In this document: piece by piece, positions 10,900-23,315 of the stretch
How positions within the stretch are numbered: the stretch's first letter is position 1
Layout of the letters: every line of letters starts with the position of its first letter
DNA from: Tomocerus qinae
Lineage: Eukaryota > Arthropoda > Collembola > Entomobryomorpha > Tomoceridae
Direction: 5' to 3'
Assembly (NCBI GenBank): GCA_020055645.1
Contig: CM034548.1
Coordinates: forward strand, 5,580,001 to 5,644,000
Length of the DNA stretch: 64,000 bases
The notes under the pieces: generated by a model
What the model saw: the letters and a program-made list of their open reading frames with translations, nothing else
What the model was told of the DNA's origin: nothing
The model's database searches: none
Program-made: the position numbers and the translations under genes

Positions 10900-13800
10900 T
10901 TCTGGATACGCCCTTGCCCATGAAAATATACAGATTAAATATTATAATTGTGTGTGTGTTGTGCCTAGAAAGAAAAAAACTTGCTGAATCGACTTTTACA
11001 CATTACAAATACATCGTATTCTGAAATTTGGGTCATCATGGATCACGATCAAAGATCCATGCAGTAGCACAATGCCCAGCTGCCTATGACCAATGTAAAT
11101 TTTCAAGTTATGATAGTAAAATGCTATGTTGAGGTAATCCTGTAGAAAACAAATACAGATATTATGGCATACTCGGCAAGAAACGTTTTGAAGTTGGGGT
11201 ATCTTTAAACATGTGTGGCATAGTACATTACAACGCCATTACATTTGTATGTTTAAGGATGACGAGAAGGAATTCTCCATATAAAAAGAATTCCAGGGAG
11301 AAACTTTGTAGATATTGTTATAGTATGCTAACAAAAAGCAGCCACAACAATTCCAGTTTGAACAAAATATGGAAGGAGAAAAGGTAAAGACTCACAAAAA
11401 CCTTACGGAATCTAAAACTCGGAATGTGGTTTTAGTGCTCTAGTTGCTTATCCGGCCTTGATTTTCTTTTTGGCAGTTTAATAAGCATAAGAAAGATAGT
11501 GAATTGCTCGCATTTCACTTTAGTATGAAATGTACAATAAATACTTGGCTAACAGTTCCTTATTCTAGAATTAAGTGAAAACATGAGAGATCTGTGATAA
11601 TTACGTCGTCACTGCAACGCCAACGCACTGATACTGGCTCTGAGTGAGTTTAGAAACGATTATTCGCTAGGCTGGGGGAAATGAAGATCAACGTTTTCAT
11701 AAGTGTGCATGAAGTCAAGAACTGTTGATTATTAAAGAGGATTTCCATTTCTCAGATTAAATGAATGCCTTGTCTCTTTCAAGATTTCTATCTGTCTACC
11801 GCTGTGTAAGAAGGAGGGAAATCCCATTTAGCATTCCTGAATTCCACAATGACTTTAACTATCATCCATTTAGTTGAAGGTGTGTCTAATATAATTTAAT
11901 CTACCCAAGGACATTCATTTACTACGTTGCATGTGTAAATAGTTCTAAGTATTAATCTGCCAACCAATTCCTAATGTGTTAAACAACAATAGGATTAGGC
12001 TCATTGTAGATTTCCCTAATCCGCTTTCTGCCAACAGGTTTAAATTGGTGATATTAAAGGTAAAATAATAATGGCAACATCTGCTTAACCCAAAAGCATA
12101 TTTCGTTGTGATAAATCTTAAACATTTATAATTGAATTGCAATTTTTAGTAATTAGATTTGATTGCTCCTATTTATGAATTAGTCTGAGTATGTGATAAA
12201 AATGTATCTGCAAACTCTCACTAACTCTTAATTCATACCTATTAGCACAACAAAGGTGCACAAGTATTTTTTTGTCCCCGCATTCATTTTATTCCTGCGA
12301 CCCAAATGTGTATTTGTAGCGAGAGCGATGTTGAGACGACGGATTAGTGGATGCGATTTTTGGATGCGATCGTTAAAACCAGTGCAAATGCCATTTAATA
12401 TATTAATTGATTGTGCACTTGAATGAGTTTTATTAGCCAAGCCTTTAATTTAATATCACGGATGCAAATGCATTTTACATTACATAACAATTATATGAAC
12501 ATAAACATTTGTACAAAGATTCAATTCTTTTATGCAGGAAATTAATAAAATGTATGTAATTAGTAAATTTAACAAGATATCTTATTATGAAGTATTTATT
12601 TATGCAACGACAAGAGCTTAAAATTGAATTATTTTGTTGCAACATGTAGTATAACGATTTAATAGAAGAGAGTATTACATCAATTAAAATAATGACATTT
12701 GAATATGCAACTAAAATCTACTTGTAATACAAATCGTAATTATAATAATAATAACAATAATAATAAAAGTAATGATATACAGCTTTTACGCAGAAATATA
12801 CATACATGCTGGTGGCTCGTATTTTTGCCTACCTACCTACATATACCTGCTATTTATTATTTGTAGCTACATTACACATACAGGCATACACATATACATA
12901 TATTATTTGTTAAGTAAGTTAATGACTAGAGTAAATAGCATTCTGTGACACAATAATGCTAATGGATGCATTAATTAATTAAAATTTCGGGTTTTACTTT
13001 TCTGCTAAGAAAATGTAATTAGGTTAAGGAAGACTATTTGAAAATATCCGAAAACTAATTAATGTAGAAAACATTAAAAAGTAGCCACCTGTGGCCATTT
13101 TAGTTTCTAAACTTAATAAATTTGCAAAATAGTTATTCCAAAAGTTTAACATGCTAAAGAATAATATATTTTTAATCCTAAAATAATAATGTTAATAATT
13201 GCATCCAAATAAATATTATCCATTAAGTGTGGCACAGAACTTACACTTGACACACTATTCAATCCAAACTATGTACTACCATTTCACATATTTACACAAT
13301 ACGCTTTAAATATTCTGTAAAAACTAAATTAGAATAAATAGAAACTTATATATAAATATTAATATATTGTAAATTGTAATTGTGTGACTTGAAAATGATT
13401 GAAAGTATTTTCAGCAAGACAAGAGCTATGCCAAAATTCACCCATTGGCGATTTAAACGGAAGTCATTGAACACTTGGAACCAACACAGGAATATTTACA
13501 TGAGTTGTTCGTTTCTCCTCTTTGGGAAATAAATATAAAGTTCCCTTCAGAATGAAAAATCAGTAATCAGTGTACGGTCTGTGAAATTGAGTTCATGTTA
13601 ATAATGAATATCGTAAATACATTTATATATTTGCTTGCTCAATGGTAACCCATTAGAAGAAAGTAGATTGGAGTACGAAGGTAATACTTGTATTATAATA
13701 TTTAGGCTTCCTTTCCCACTAGTACGCTTATTTGTATATATCGACTAATAAATATTTCTTACTTACACTTCTATCTATGACTAATTATTAAGTATTAATA

Positions 13801-14528
13801 GTAATACAGTAAAGTAAATGTGAAGTAACAACGGCTTTTAATTTCCACAGAAAGGTATCTCGGTTGTATGTAATGTGACGAGGCGGCATAGGCGGGAGGC
13901 TAAAGGAGGCTATTTGTGTCCAACCAATTGCAAATCAGCTTCAAAAGTGTGTGCCAGAAACTAATTAGCATCTAGGACAACAACAACTGACTTGAGAGGA
14001 AACAGAGACATAGATATATAATTATAACTTCTCCTAGCGCTGTCGAGTTCCCCAATTAGTAATTACTCATCGTAGTATTATTGTATTAGGCTGCTTATAT
14101 GTAGTAATCTAATGGGCTTGTGTGGGTTATGTGAGAATGTAGCAGGTTCCCAAAAATCAATCCCCTTTGACTAAATGTCACATTTATATTTACAGTAGGA
14201 AATTCTAATTTTGAACTCACCAATTAAATTGGAATTAAAGGGGAAAAGTAGATTTTTGTAGCAATAGGTATTAATAGGTAATAATGTTTCCTCTGCAATT
14301 ACTTACAGACAAATGGTAACTGTTAATCTGCCTGGTTGACGCAATGTTACTACTAATAATTTCTGATTGGATATTCGATTTGATTGACCGAATGCAATTT
14401 GTTTGGTAAGTACTACATACATTGTGTATGTAATTTATGTAGCAGAATTAGAGTTAGTTATGTACGTATGTTATAGTTTACTGTACTTTAGTTAGTTCTT
14501 TATATTCTGTGATCATCTTTGACACGGC
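10900..14528. other. gene-free stretch downstream of Ms
   Basis: This AT-rich sequence holds no recognised gene. It includes an AAT/AAC microsatellite at about 12739-12767. Its 3' part must contain the myosuppressin 3' UTR on the minus strand. No AATAAA lies within the first kilobase after the stop. The nearest variant signal is a minus-strand ATTAAA at 13842-13837, so the cleavage site is undetermined. Confidence 0.5.
12739..12767. repeat. AAT microsatellite with AAC interruption
   Basis: A simple run of AAT units is broken once by AAC. It is ordinary low-complexity sequence. Confidence 0.7.
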
Positions 14529-14620
14529 TCAGCGACGTCTTCCGAATCGCAGAAAAACGTGATCCACGTCTTGTCGTTTCACTCCATTGTCAATCAGACC
14601 CAAAGGTATGTGTGCTCCGC
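14529..14620 (-). other. Ms: Ms last coding exon (mature peptide)
   Basis: The exon carries two bases completing Ser61, then 29 codons and TGA. It encodes the dibasic site, the decapeptide, the amidation glycine and three arginines. The acceptor AG is at 14622-14621. No other amidated peptide is encoded here. Confidence 0.95.
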
Positions 14621-15757
14621 CTAATAAATCACAAAATAATCCCATGTCATGCAAATAGCCCAATCACCATAATCCACTAGTTACCCTAAGTACTCTAATT
14701 ATCCCATAAAACTCTTTTAATGCTATTCTTCACTCATAAGTCTGTCTATGAATTATAATTCTCTCAAATAGCTAGAATCGTAGTTTTTATGCTGTATAAT
14801 AATATATCTGTATCAAGACGACAAGAATCCCATTCTACGCAGTACATGTCTCTTGTACGTCTACATTCAATTTCCGCTATTACGTAAGAATAAGTCCATT
14901 CCACTGGGTAACATCCTTCCGCCGTTGTTAAATATAGGTAGGCATTAAGTTGCGCCCTTTTGACATTTCAAAATATACAAATGATTCTACTAAGGCCGAT
15001 GTACAGTAACTGTAAATGTCAAATCTTTCGTTTCCAGAATGAATAGTTGGGATTACTGTAATTTGATTCTATAAATTCAGGCAACATGACTTCCTTCTGA
15101 CTAAAATGTAAATTGCTGCGATACATACTAAAATACATCCTTCTTTATTTAAATTTCTAAAGTTACTGGGAGACGCATGTAATATTTTACTACAATATAT
15201 ACGTTTGCCTAATTTTCTAGATAGCCTATGCACTCTTATCTTCCTACCCATACTCATCTCCTATTTAGGATAGTATGGTACCCTGAAGCTCTAAGTATGG
15301 CACTGTATCGTTTACTAGACAATGAGAAATACTGTCACAGCGACCAATGGAAATTAGACTCAAAACCAGAAGAAAATGCTTTCAAGTGAATATGTTAACA
15401 GAGTTGGCTATTATGATGTATATATTTATCTGTCAATTGGTTCGCCCATTTTAATTGCTTTTCTCAGACCTAAATATCAGCAAAGTTCATTTGGCAGTTG
15501 CTAAAACTAAAATTACTTGGGATTTACATTCGGTTTTAAGTATAGGATCTTATCTATAAATAAAATCGCAGCTTACTTTGTCTGTACTGTTCAACGGCTG
15601 CTGCATAATTCTCCAAGAATGCACACAATTGGCGGATTTTTGGGTTTTCCATTTCGTCAAGTGCCTCTGGACTGCAGTGCGTTGGGAAGGTGTAGGCCTG
15701 CGTTACAGCAAAGGCGGCCAGCATGGCGACAATTAAGATTCCCACTGTGGATTTCAT
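14529..15757 (-). CDS. Ms: myosuppressin (FLRFamide) precursor
   Basis: This secreted neuropeptide precursor has two coding exons, 15757-15577 (within exon 15765-15577) and 14620-14529, 90 residues in all. Residues 1-21 form a signal peptide ([20 protein letters not shown], then A). The spacer has the family's two cysteines around [15 protein letters not shown]. The C-terminus reads [21 protein letters not shown]. KR is the cleavage site, Gln becomes pyroglutamate, and Gly supplies the C-terminal amide. The intron is phase 1: A plus GC completes Ser61, and donor GTAAGC and acceptor TTATTAG are both good. The mature peptide equals leucomyosuppressin, which inhibits visceral muscle through a myosuppressin GPCR. 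The ATG context is CAAAATG. The precursor length and single peptide copy at the end are normal for the family. Identification is near certain; the 3' end is not defined. Confidence 0.97.
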
Positions 15758-15765
15758 TTTGGCGT
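15577..15765 (-). other. Ms: Ms first coding exon (signal peptide, spacer)
   Basis: The exon begins after a TTTTTTTCAG acceptor at 15767-15766, has 8 untranslated bases, then the ATG at 15757. It ends before the donor GTAAGC at 15576-15575. The acceptor upstream of the ATG shows that at least one non-coding exon must lie further upstream. Confidence 0.93.
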
Positions 15766-16316
15766 CTGAAAAAAATAAATTTAAGAGATACAATGCAATG
15801 GTTGCTGCTAATTGGATTGATTCAAGTAGAAGACTATAGTTTTTTAGGTACCGACAATTGGAAATCCGGCTTTGCCCAAGAACATTAACTACTTATCATA
15901 TTAATGAATACACACGAGTGTATCTATCTTTGTTATTTGAGTAGGGAAAGCTATTCTCACCTACTAATACCTAGTGAATGAAATGGGGCAAAAAATGCAC
16001 ATGTGGCTTAAGATAAGATAAGAGTGACTTTTTTTAAATGATTGTGGATTTACTTTGCTCAGTAAATGAATATAAGGACGTTTTAGGGAAATATGAATGG
16101 AAATATTGCAAATGTACCAGAACACATTGTAGGGATATGCAAGGCATAATATCAGGACAAACAAAGTGTATTTCTGCTTGTCTTTTACTTCATTTAATAT
16201 TACCATTACTTCCACTTCTCTACACCTACAGGCTACAATTATAGAGTATACTTGTCAAACTTTTATGCTCAGATTGTCGATCTATCATTTTCATAAATAC
16301 AAAGTCCCCATCCCAT

Positions 16317-16740
16317 ACTGTCACTGATAGCAATTCGTAAGCAGTACAATACCAAAGAGCAGAGGAAATGGTTAAAATTGATTTTAAAAGCCTTGGTACT
16401 AATACCCTTTTGACTTAGATGAAAGGAACTCATGAAGGACAATTCTGCTTAAATTCAGAAAGTTAAGTATGTTTTCAAATGTGGATTAAGTAGTCACTTT
16501 GAAAATTCACTCACAATTCCTTGTTTTGTTGTAAATATTATTGAGAACAGATCCAATCGAATAACAACAATAAAGTACAGTAACTTTACATTACTTGCAA
16601 TATGTAATTGTGACATATACGTAGCCTACTTATTTATTCCATTCGGTAATCCAATCGCCGATTTAAAATCAATTTTAACCATTTCCTTTGCTCTTTGGTA
16701 TTGTATTTTGTATTGCTTACGAATGGCTATTAGTGACAGT
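16317..16740. mobile_element. fold-back / MITE-like element, 424 bp
   Basis: The left arm 16317-16389 and the right arm 16662-16740 are inverted copies. Aligned, they differ by about four to five substitutions and one 7-base insertion in the right arm. Both arms start ACTGTCACT(G/A)ATAGC and end in GGTTAAAATTGATTTTAAA. About 270 bp of unrelated AT-rich sequence lies between them. The flanks (ATCCCAT and GCGTGTT) show no clear target duplication, so exact ends and superfamily are unsettled. The long arms with no coding capacity fit a MITE or fold-back transposon; a local inverted duplication is the alternative. Confidence 0.65.
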
Positions 16741-19700
16741 GCGTGTTACTTGTTAAATCCTCTGCTGCCTACGCACTTTGTATGAAGCAATATAGTTTAG
16801 GTATCTATCTATACAACGTCGAAAGATTAACTGAGCTGTCTGTGAATCTAAATTACTTACACAGGGCAACAAAGTATATCAGTCTCTGCTTTAGATTAAA
16901 GTTCTCTTGTCGTTCTATTTGCTAAATTAAGATAAGGTTTATTGCGCAACGAACAATCGGATAAGGAGACGTGGAACAAAGTAAAGCAGAAGAAACGTAT
17001 CAGTTATGGTCTGTTACTGTCTTTCAACAACACGGAGTAGTCTTTCAAGAGAAAACAAGGAAGAAAGCACTAATGCAAGTGCGAGGTTGAAATAAAAACG
17101 AAAAGGTTGCTTGAAATGAACGAAAGGCATAGGACTGTTATATCTACAGAAAATTATACCAGGTACATAATATTTACGATTGTTTCACCAAATTAATGCC
17201 CGCTGTTTTCTATTTTATTATCACCATTAGTATTTCAGGAATTGTATTTCTCAAAGTGGGAAATCAAGAAAGAGCTCAAAATACAGTAAAGCTTATCCAA
17301 CATAATTACTGGTCATTAAAACCTGAATGAGTACACATTGTATGTTTTATTTGTCTGTGCTGGGGATTAATCTTTAGGACACGAAAGAAACTAAATGCAT
17401 TTAACTAAATGGCGTATCCAGATGGAAAATAAAACTTTTGCTTCGCCATTCTCTATTCATTGACAGTATTTCTATCTGTATTTCCTTCAATCTTAAAGAC
17501 TGTTTTCCGGCATTAGTATCCGGCTGGGACACATTTCCTTTAGAAATAGATTATCCTAATAGAAAGCAGCTAAGCTGAATGTTAATTTTTTTGTTTTTCG
17601 TTGTCAAAACCATTTATGATTCCACGACAAAATGTGTTCTTGGTATGTAGAAATGAAATAAGGAACTTCCTGCTCCTGCTCTTTAGCCTATTTTATTCTA
17701 ACCTATGGAAAGGGAAAGTTGTAAAGCAAAATGTCAATTGCCTATGGCATGAATCATCGTACTTAATGTACTAATATTGTTTTATGTATTAACTCTGAGC
17801 GTATCCTACGGCATAAATCTTTATTATTCACAATCTGCCCTGATTTTATGTTCGCCTTGGTTTTCTCTCCATTTCTTCCTTAAAAAGCAATGGTGGTTAC
17901 TCTTTCAAACATTTGGAGCCAAGAGGGAAAGTGATAAAACGCTTGAACGCTATGCTACCCATCTTAAGTACAAAGTCACGTCTGTCGTAAGATAAGTGTT
18001 CATTGGTCCTATTAAATGCAATAATGCCAACAAAAGTTACTTATTGTCTTTTTCCTTCATTTGCCTCCGTTAATTTTCTTTAATATCAGTTTCATTACCC
18101 TTATATGAAATAATGAAACTTAACCGATGGCGACACCAGTGAAAGTGCAAATAAAACGAGAAGATGAGTCTTTCCATGGAAAATAAGAAATAAAGTATTT
18201 TCATCGCTTAAGAAGCTTTGCAGTATTTCATCAATGATTACTCCAGCCTTCCTGTCTATCTATTAACTTTGCATCCTGACAGAAATGTAGGCCTCTTGTA
18301 GACTTACTTATTTCTATTTAATTAAAAATGGTTGAAATCTGTTTGACTTATGTAGCTCAATGTAAATGATTTATTCACTCAACTACTTACACACCAAAAT
18401 TACACCATAGTGTCTATTTATTTTTAATTTTCTTTCTAATAGTCAAAGTAATGGTTGAAATCTGGCATGGGAAGAAAATGTAATGAATTTTACCATTAGA
18501 ACGAGTCTGGGATAAACACTGACAAATTAAAAGCGAAAGAGATTTTAATTTCAAATTTTTGGAGAATTTGTAATAGCTGGACATGTTTGTCTGAAAGTCT
18601 AAACCCAAAATACACGGAGAAGAAAAACAATTAGAAACGGGTTATATTCTTTTGAAATAGGATATTGTCAGCAATGCTACAACCTACATGAGAAATGTCC
18701 CTGTGTGGGAGTATGCTTCATTTCCATCGGTATGCCCCATTTTAATTGAAACTACATTATTACTTATCTTGTTTAGAGAAGCATTTTATTGCGTAGGATA
18801 AAGTAGACTTTCGGAATAAAACTTATAACTTTTAATGGCCCATACTAAATAATATAAATATATAAGTACTATATAGTCCATTATCTACGTCTGTATTTTC
18901 AAAAAATATTATGCAAGAGTCAGTGCTAAGGGGAAAGTGAGACAAGTTTACTACTCACTACCGTCTTTCAACTTTCAATGTTATTTTTCTCAGGAACATA
19001 TTTTTTAAGATACAGTAAGGCAACAACGGACTTGAAAAGGAAAGTATATTTATTTAGTTGTTTTGAAGGGTAAGCTGAAACAAATTACTGAAACGTAGTA
19101 GATACGATTTATTCAACTTAATTCATGAATGAATGTATTATTTCTCATGGCGAAGTTCCTTTCAAAGTTCTGTTTACTACGAAGGTAAATAGTATAGTAA
19201 ATGGAGTGATGATGGGGACATGGTACATCCGAATGCTTTAGAACTTAACTTTTTTGGTTATGAAATTGTTCAGCTACAGAAAGAGACCTCAACAACGTGG
19301 GCAGGTGTGCATTTCACAGAGCAGCACAATGTATACAAGTAATGAAAATGTAATGGAGAAAAGTGTTTGTTGAGGATGAGATAGAGATGACGTCGAGAAG
19401 TTGTCAAGTCGCCCCAAGGGGCTTCATACCATTTGGTGAAGAAAGGCTGAAGAAAACTTAAGATGAAATGTGCTGATTCACTTTACACCATATCCTGAAT
19501 TCCTAATGCAAAGTATCGCTACACTACTTGAAATCTCTCTCTTATGATGCCCAGGTAGTAAATAAATAATTTGAAAAAAAATTAATAATGACTTCAAACT
19601 GCTCTGGGAGCTAAATGTCTATGAATATAAGTGGTTACAAAAAATGAATTTGCTAAAGGTAAGATTTCTTTTTACCTCATATAAAGCACATTTGATGAAA

Positions 19701-20823
19701 AACTCAAGCAAATATTTATTTAAGCGATTTTATAATGTGCGGGTGCGTTTACTGGAGTATTAAAGATCGAGTGTCTTAAGGCTGCGTGGGGGCATTCACT
19801 CACAGCTCAGATTGGATGTCTCCAACTTGACAAAATTATGTAACCTATGCTTAACTGAACTTACTATTTCAAATTTTGCTAAGTACATGCATGAAGGGTA
19901 TATCTCCGTATCTATATCCTTTAGGCATTACAGAAATCGTGAATTTAACTTATGGGGAAATAATTCATACACGAATTGAAGATTCCTAGAGATAACTCTA
20001 AGAGAAGTGAGCATACTTATCATGCTATAATATGCATATAAGATTCATGCGTCAGTGCTACCGAAACTGTCTTTTTCCTTAGGGATGATGATCGTATTAT
20101 AATAGTCATAGTTACATGGCATTAGAGCACACTTGGAAATTGGACTCGAGTACTCGTATGTAGCCGAATCTCATGTAACGCTCTACATTTCTAATCAATA
20201 TATTTAATTTATGTTGTCATAGACGCATTTACACAAATATTATCGCGTCGTCATGGTGGAATCTGCTGGCACTGAACTTTTTTATGCTCAAGAAAACTCT
20301 CGTGTAGATATCATAAGAAATTACTACAGATATAAATAAACAATCTGCGCCGTAAGCATCCTGACACTTGATAACTTTCAAACGGGCGGGAGGGAGTAAT
20401 AATACTATTTAAGACGTATCATTTCGTTGCATGAATTTGTTCGTTGAAGCATTTCTAAATGCTAGATGCATCCAATAATGAACTCGTGTACAGAGTTCAA
20501 TGCAATCACATGTAGCTATACCCACATTTGTCTATTGGATAGTTATTGCATATATCCAAGTTATACATAAGTTTCCACTGACATCGTTATTACTCATAGC
20601 CCGTGAACACATTTGGGTTCAGGAAGCAACTGCCAAGGAATATTTGATGGAAATAAACTTACTGCATGAGATGACACTGAAATTGAAGCGGGCCAAATTA
20701 TAATAGCGTCCTCAACCTTCATCATTAAGTTACTGTTCTTCTTAGGCTTAGCCTCTGTTAAGCCTTATACATCAACCTGCTCTACACTTTTGCAAATATT
20801 TAGCTTTACTATTACTCAAGCTA

Positions 20824-20850
20824 TGACGTCAACTAATCCTTCTGACGTCA
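20824..20850. promoter_or_regulatory. paired CRE octamers
   Basis: Two perfect TGACGTCA sites, at 20824-20831 and 20843-20850, are 19 bases apart start to start. The octamer is the binding site of CREB/ATF-type bZIP dimers. They sit in the inferred long intron of the myosuppressin gene. Function is inferred from the motif only. Confidence 0.4.
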
Positions 20851-23290
20851 TTACTAACATTGTGACAAAGTAGAATGGTGGGAATTTATATGCACTAGAG
20901 CATAAATACTGGGTCCTATTTATGAATGGTATCTGCCTCTGCCATGATCAAAAATACTTTAGGTATGCATTTTTGTACGATGTTATTGTAGGAATAGAAG
21001 GTCTGTGCTGTCTTTCAGGCTGACCGTTGCTTTAGTAGTAGATCGGACTGGTGCTTTATGTACAATTGAATCTCATTGACTTTTACTTTTCCCATTCTAA
21101 TTTTTACCACCCAAAGAGTGTCCTTAGCTATCTGCACCAATACTCTAATCCTGCTAAGCAAATTGTCTGACATTATTTTCCGTCCCCGTCTCGCAAATCA
21201 AGTCCATGTTATTTTGTTTGTGGCCATATTGTGTATATCAGTAGAAAGCAATTATGTTTGCCAATAAACTCATGGTATAATTGTTCGTGTGGGTGCAGCA
21301 TATCAGGCAATGTCAATATGTGTTCCACAATTTATCCCTTTTACTACAAAGTACGTAGTATTTTAATTATTTTTTCTGAGTAGGCATAGCTAGCTGAATG
21401 GAATTCTCGGTTTTGGCTGTCCTCTGTCGTCGATCACTCTGTTGAATTTTGGACTGAGCATTTCTACAAACGTGATGGAAGCCTTTCAGTAGTTGAGGTT
21501 GGCTTTGGTTGCCCAAGCACTGTTTGCTTTCCCCTCTGGTAATTACGTATTCATAGATATCTGTAGACAGAGCGCGGTGTCGTTCATCTATCTCATTTCA
21601 AGAGTTGTCCAAGCTAGACCATGTCTGACTTATTTTTAATGCGACCAAATACAAACAAAACATAATAATAGGTAAATACATACCTACCTTCGTAATTGAA
21701 TGCCTACTTGTTCAACTTGACAGGTAACTTAACCGTACTACTCTACCTGCTCTTAGTCGTAACTGAATCCTAGCCGTGTCTAATAAATACATGATGCCCA
21801 GTACAAACGGCATACACATTAAGTATCATGTAGTCATAGTCATGTCTTACAGACATGAAATATTTACTAACCTATGTTTCTGTGCTTATAACAATAGTTC
21901 CATAGATCCGTATTATTCTAAACAAGGAATGTTCTGTTCTACCTCAAGCACTACCTCTGTTTTACGAGCTAGACCTGCTAGTAACGAATGTACATGTCTC
22001 ATGTTTCCCACGGAGATTTATCTTGGTTCTGGAAATCCAAGCGGTTACAATAACAGTAGGTACCTACTCCCCGTACAGATCTTCCACCTCATTATATAAG
22101 TGTTTTATCTTTTGTTTTGCTAAGTTTTGCAAGGTATTTACTCAGTAAAAAATTTCGGAGTTTGTTCCGATCAGAAATTAATAAAATTGCTTTTCTCCAA
22201 AAATCCTCCTCTGTGAGACAAAAACTGCACTATCCTAAAATAGAACACTAACACGTGTATTCTTGTAATAAATAAGTAGGATAAAACATGATAAAATATA
22301 CTTTAAAATAAATCAAATACTCTTAGGTTCTCTAGTAGAATTGGGATTTAATGCCAAAGTGGCATTGTTTGCAATATCTAACAGCTTATGCAATGAGTAG
22401 GAGTATATCGATTTACTCCGTTTTAGAGATTATTTGACATTTAAAATAGTATATGTTGACTTACCTCTAGAGAACAAAACGCTCTCTTTTATTAAAAAGG
22501 ATAAAGTGTGCACCTTTTGTCTGAGAGAGATTAAAGCTTGTATTTAAATTTAAAGCTTATCATTGAGATAGCATTATCTCAGTCTCAGCTTAGTGGCTGC
22601 GCACGTTTCATGACATTTTTGCAGAGGAGTACTAAATACTTAAAAAAGAAAAGATATCCTATATTTCCTTAACTTAAATCACACCTTTGGAAAGCATGTG
22701 GCCTGTCGATATAGATTTGATGAGATTTTATCTTTGCTAACTCGATTTTTAGCTTTGTCCAGGTAGCTATATTTATAAATAGAAAAGTCTTCTCTCTATT
22801 TTCAGCAAAAAGTAGTTACAGTAATTCTAAACTTTACCCATAGCAGTTTTTCCTACTGGTAGATCTGCTTAGTTTGGCATTAGCAATGTGGACGATATTA
22901 TTTTGGCAGCTATGAAAAATCTTTCCATTCTAGAAAATAACAGTTGGTTTAAGTCAAATACATTGCCCGAGTTACAACTATTATCAGCATTCCAAGAAAT
23001 CCATTGAGTAGGAGAAAATTCCACTTATTCTTAAATCTGTTTAATACGGCAATGTTTACCAGACTATTTTTTGCGTGACAACAATCAGCCCAAAATGGAA
23101 ACTAAGGTTTTAGTGACTGCCTACACTTTTTTGGGAACACCAAGGAATATAGAATATAATATTATAGAAAAGGAATGGCAGATTATTCGATTTATTGGGG
23201 GTTCGGAACAAGTGAAAATGTGTGGAAAATTTACATGACTACAGCCGATCCCTAATTCCCCCCGCTTGGGGATCTCAATTTAAATACACA

Positions 23291-23315
23291 CTCGCCAATG
23301 ACGTCAATTGGCGAG
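23291..23315. promoter_or_regulatory. CCAAT-CRE-ATTGG palindrome
   Basis: Nine-base arms CTCGCCAAT and ATTGGCGAG flank a GACGTCA core. This gives a perfect CRE octamer (TGACGTCA, 23299-23306) between a forward and a reverse CCAAT box. CCAAT boxes are bound by NF-Y and CRE by CREB/ATF. The surrounding 200 bases are somewhat GC-richer than the rest of the intron. It could be an enhancer or an internal promoter. A chance palindrome of this composition in AT-rich DNA is unlikely, but no function is shown. Confidence 0.45.

Noticed and set aside
15554..15793. 79-codon frame ending …QSKLRFYL taken at face value as an LRF peptide
   Set aside because: The KLRFYL end reads through a good donor (GTAAGC) into intron. 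The MYLLNLFFSDAK start lies in the upstream intron and acceptor. The spliced form gives a proper myosuppressin.
21776..22099. 107-codon plus-strand frame
   Set aside because: No family resemblance, no splice partners, and high Tyr/Ser/Asn content typical of AT-rich chance frames.
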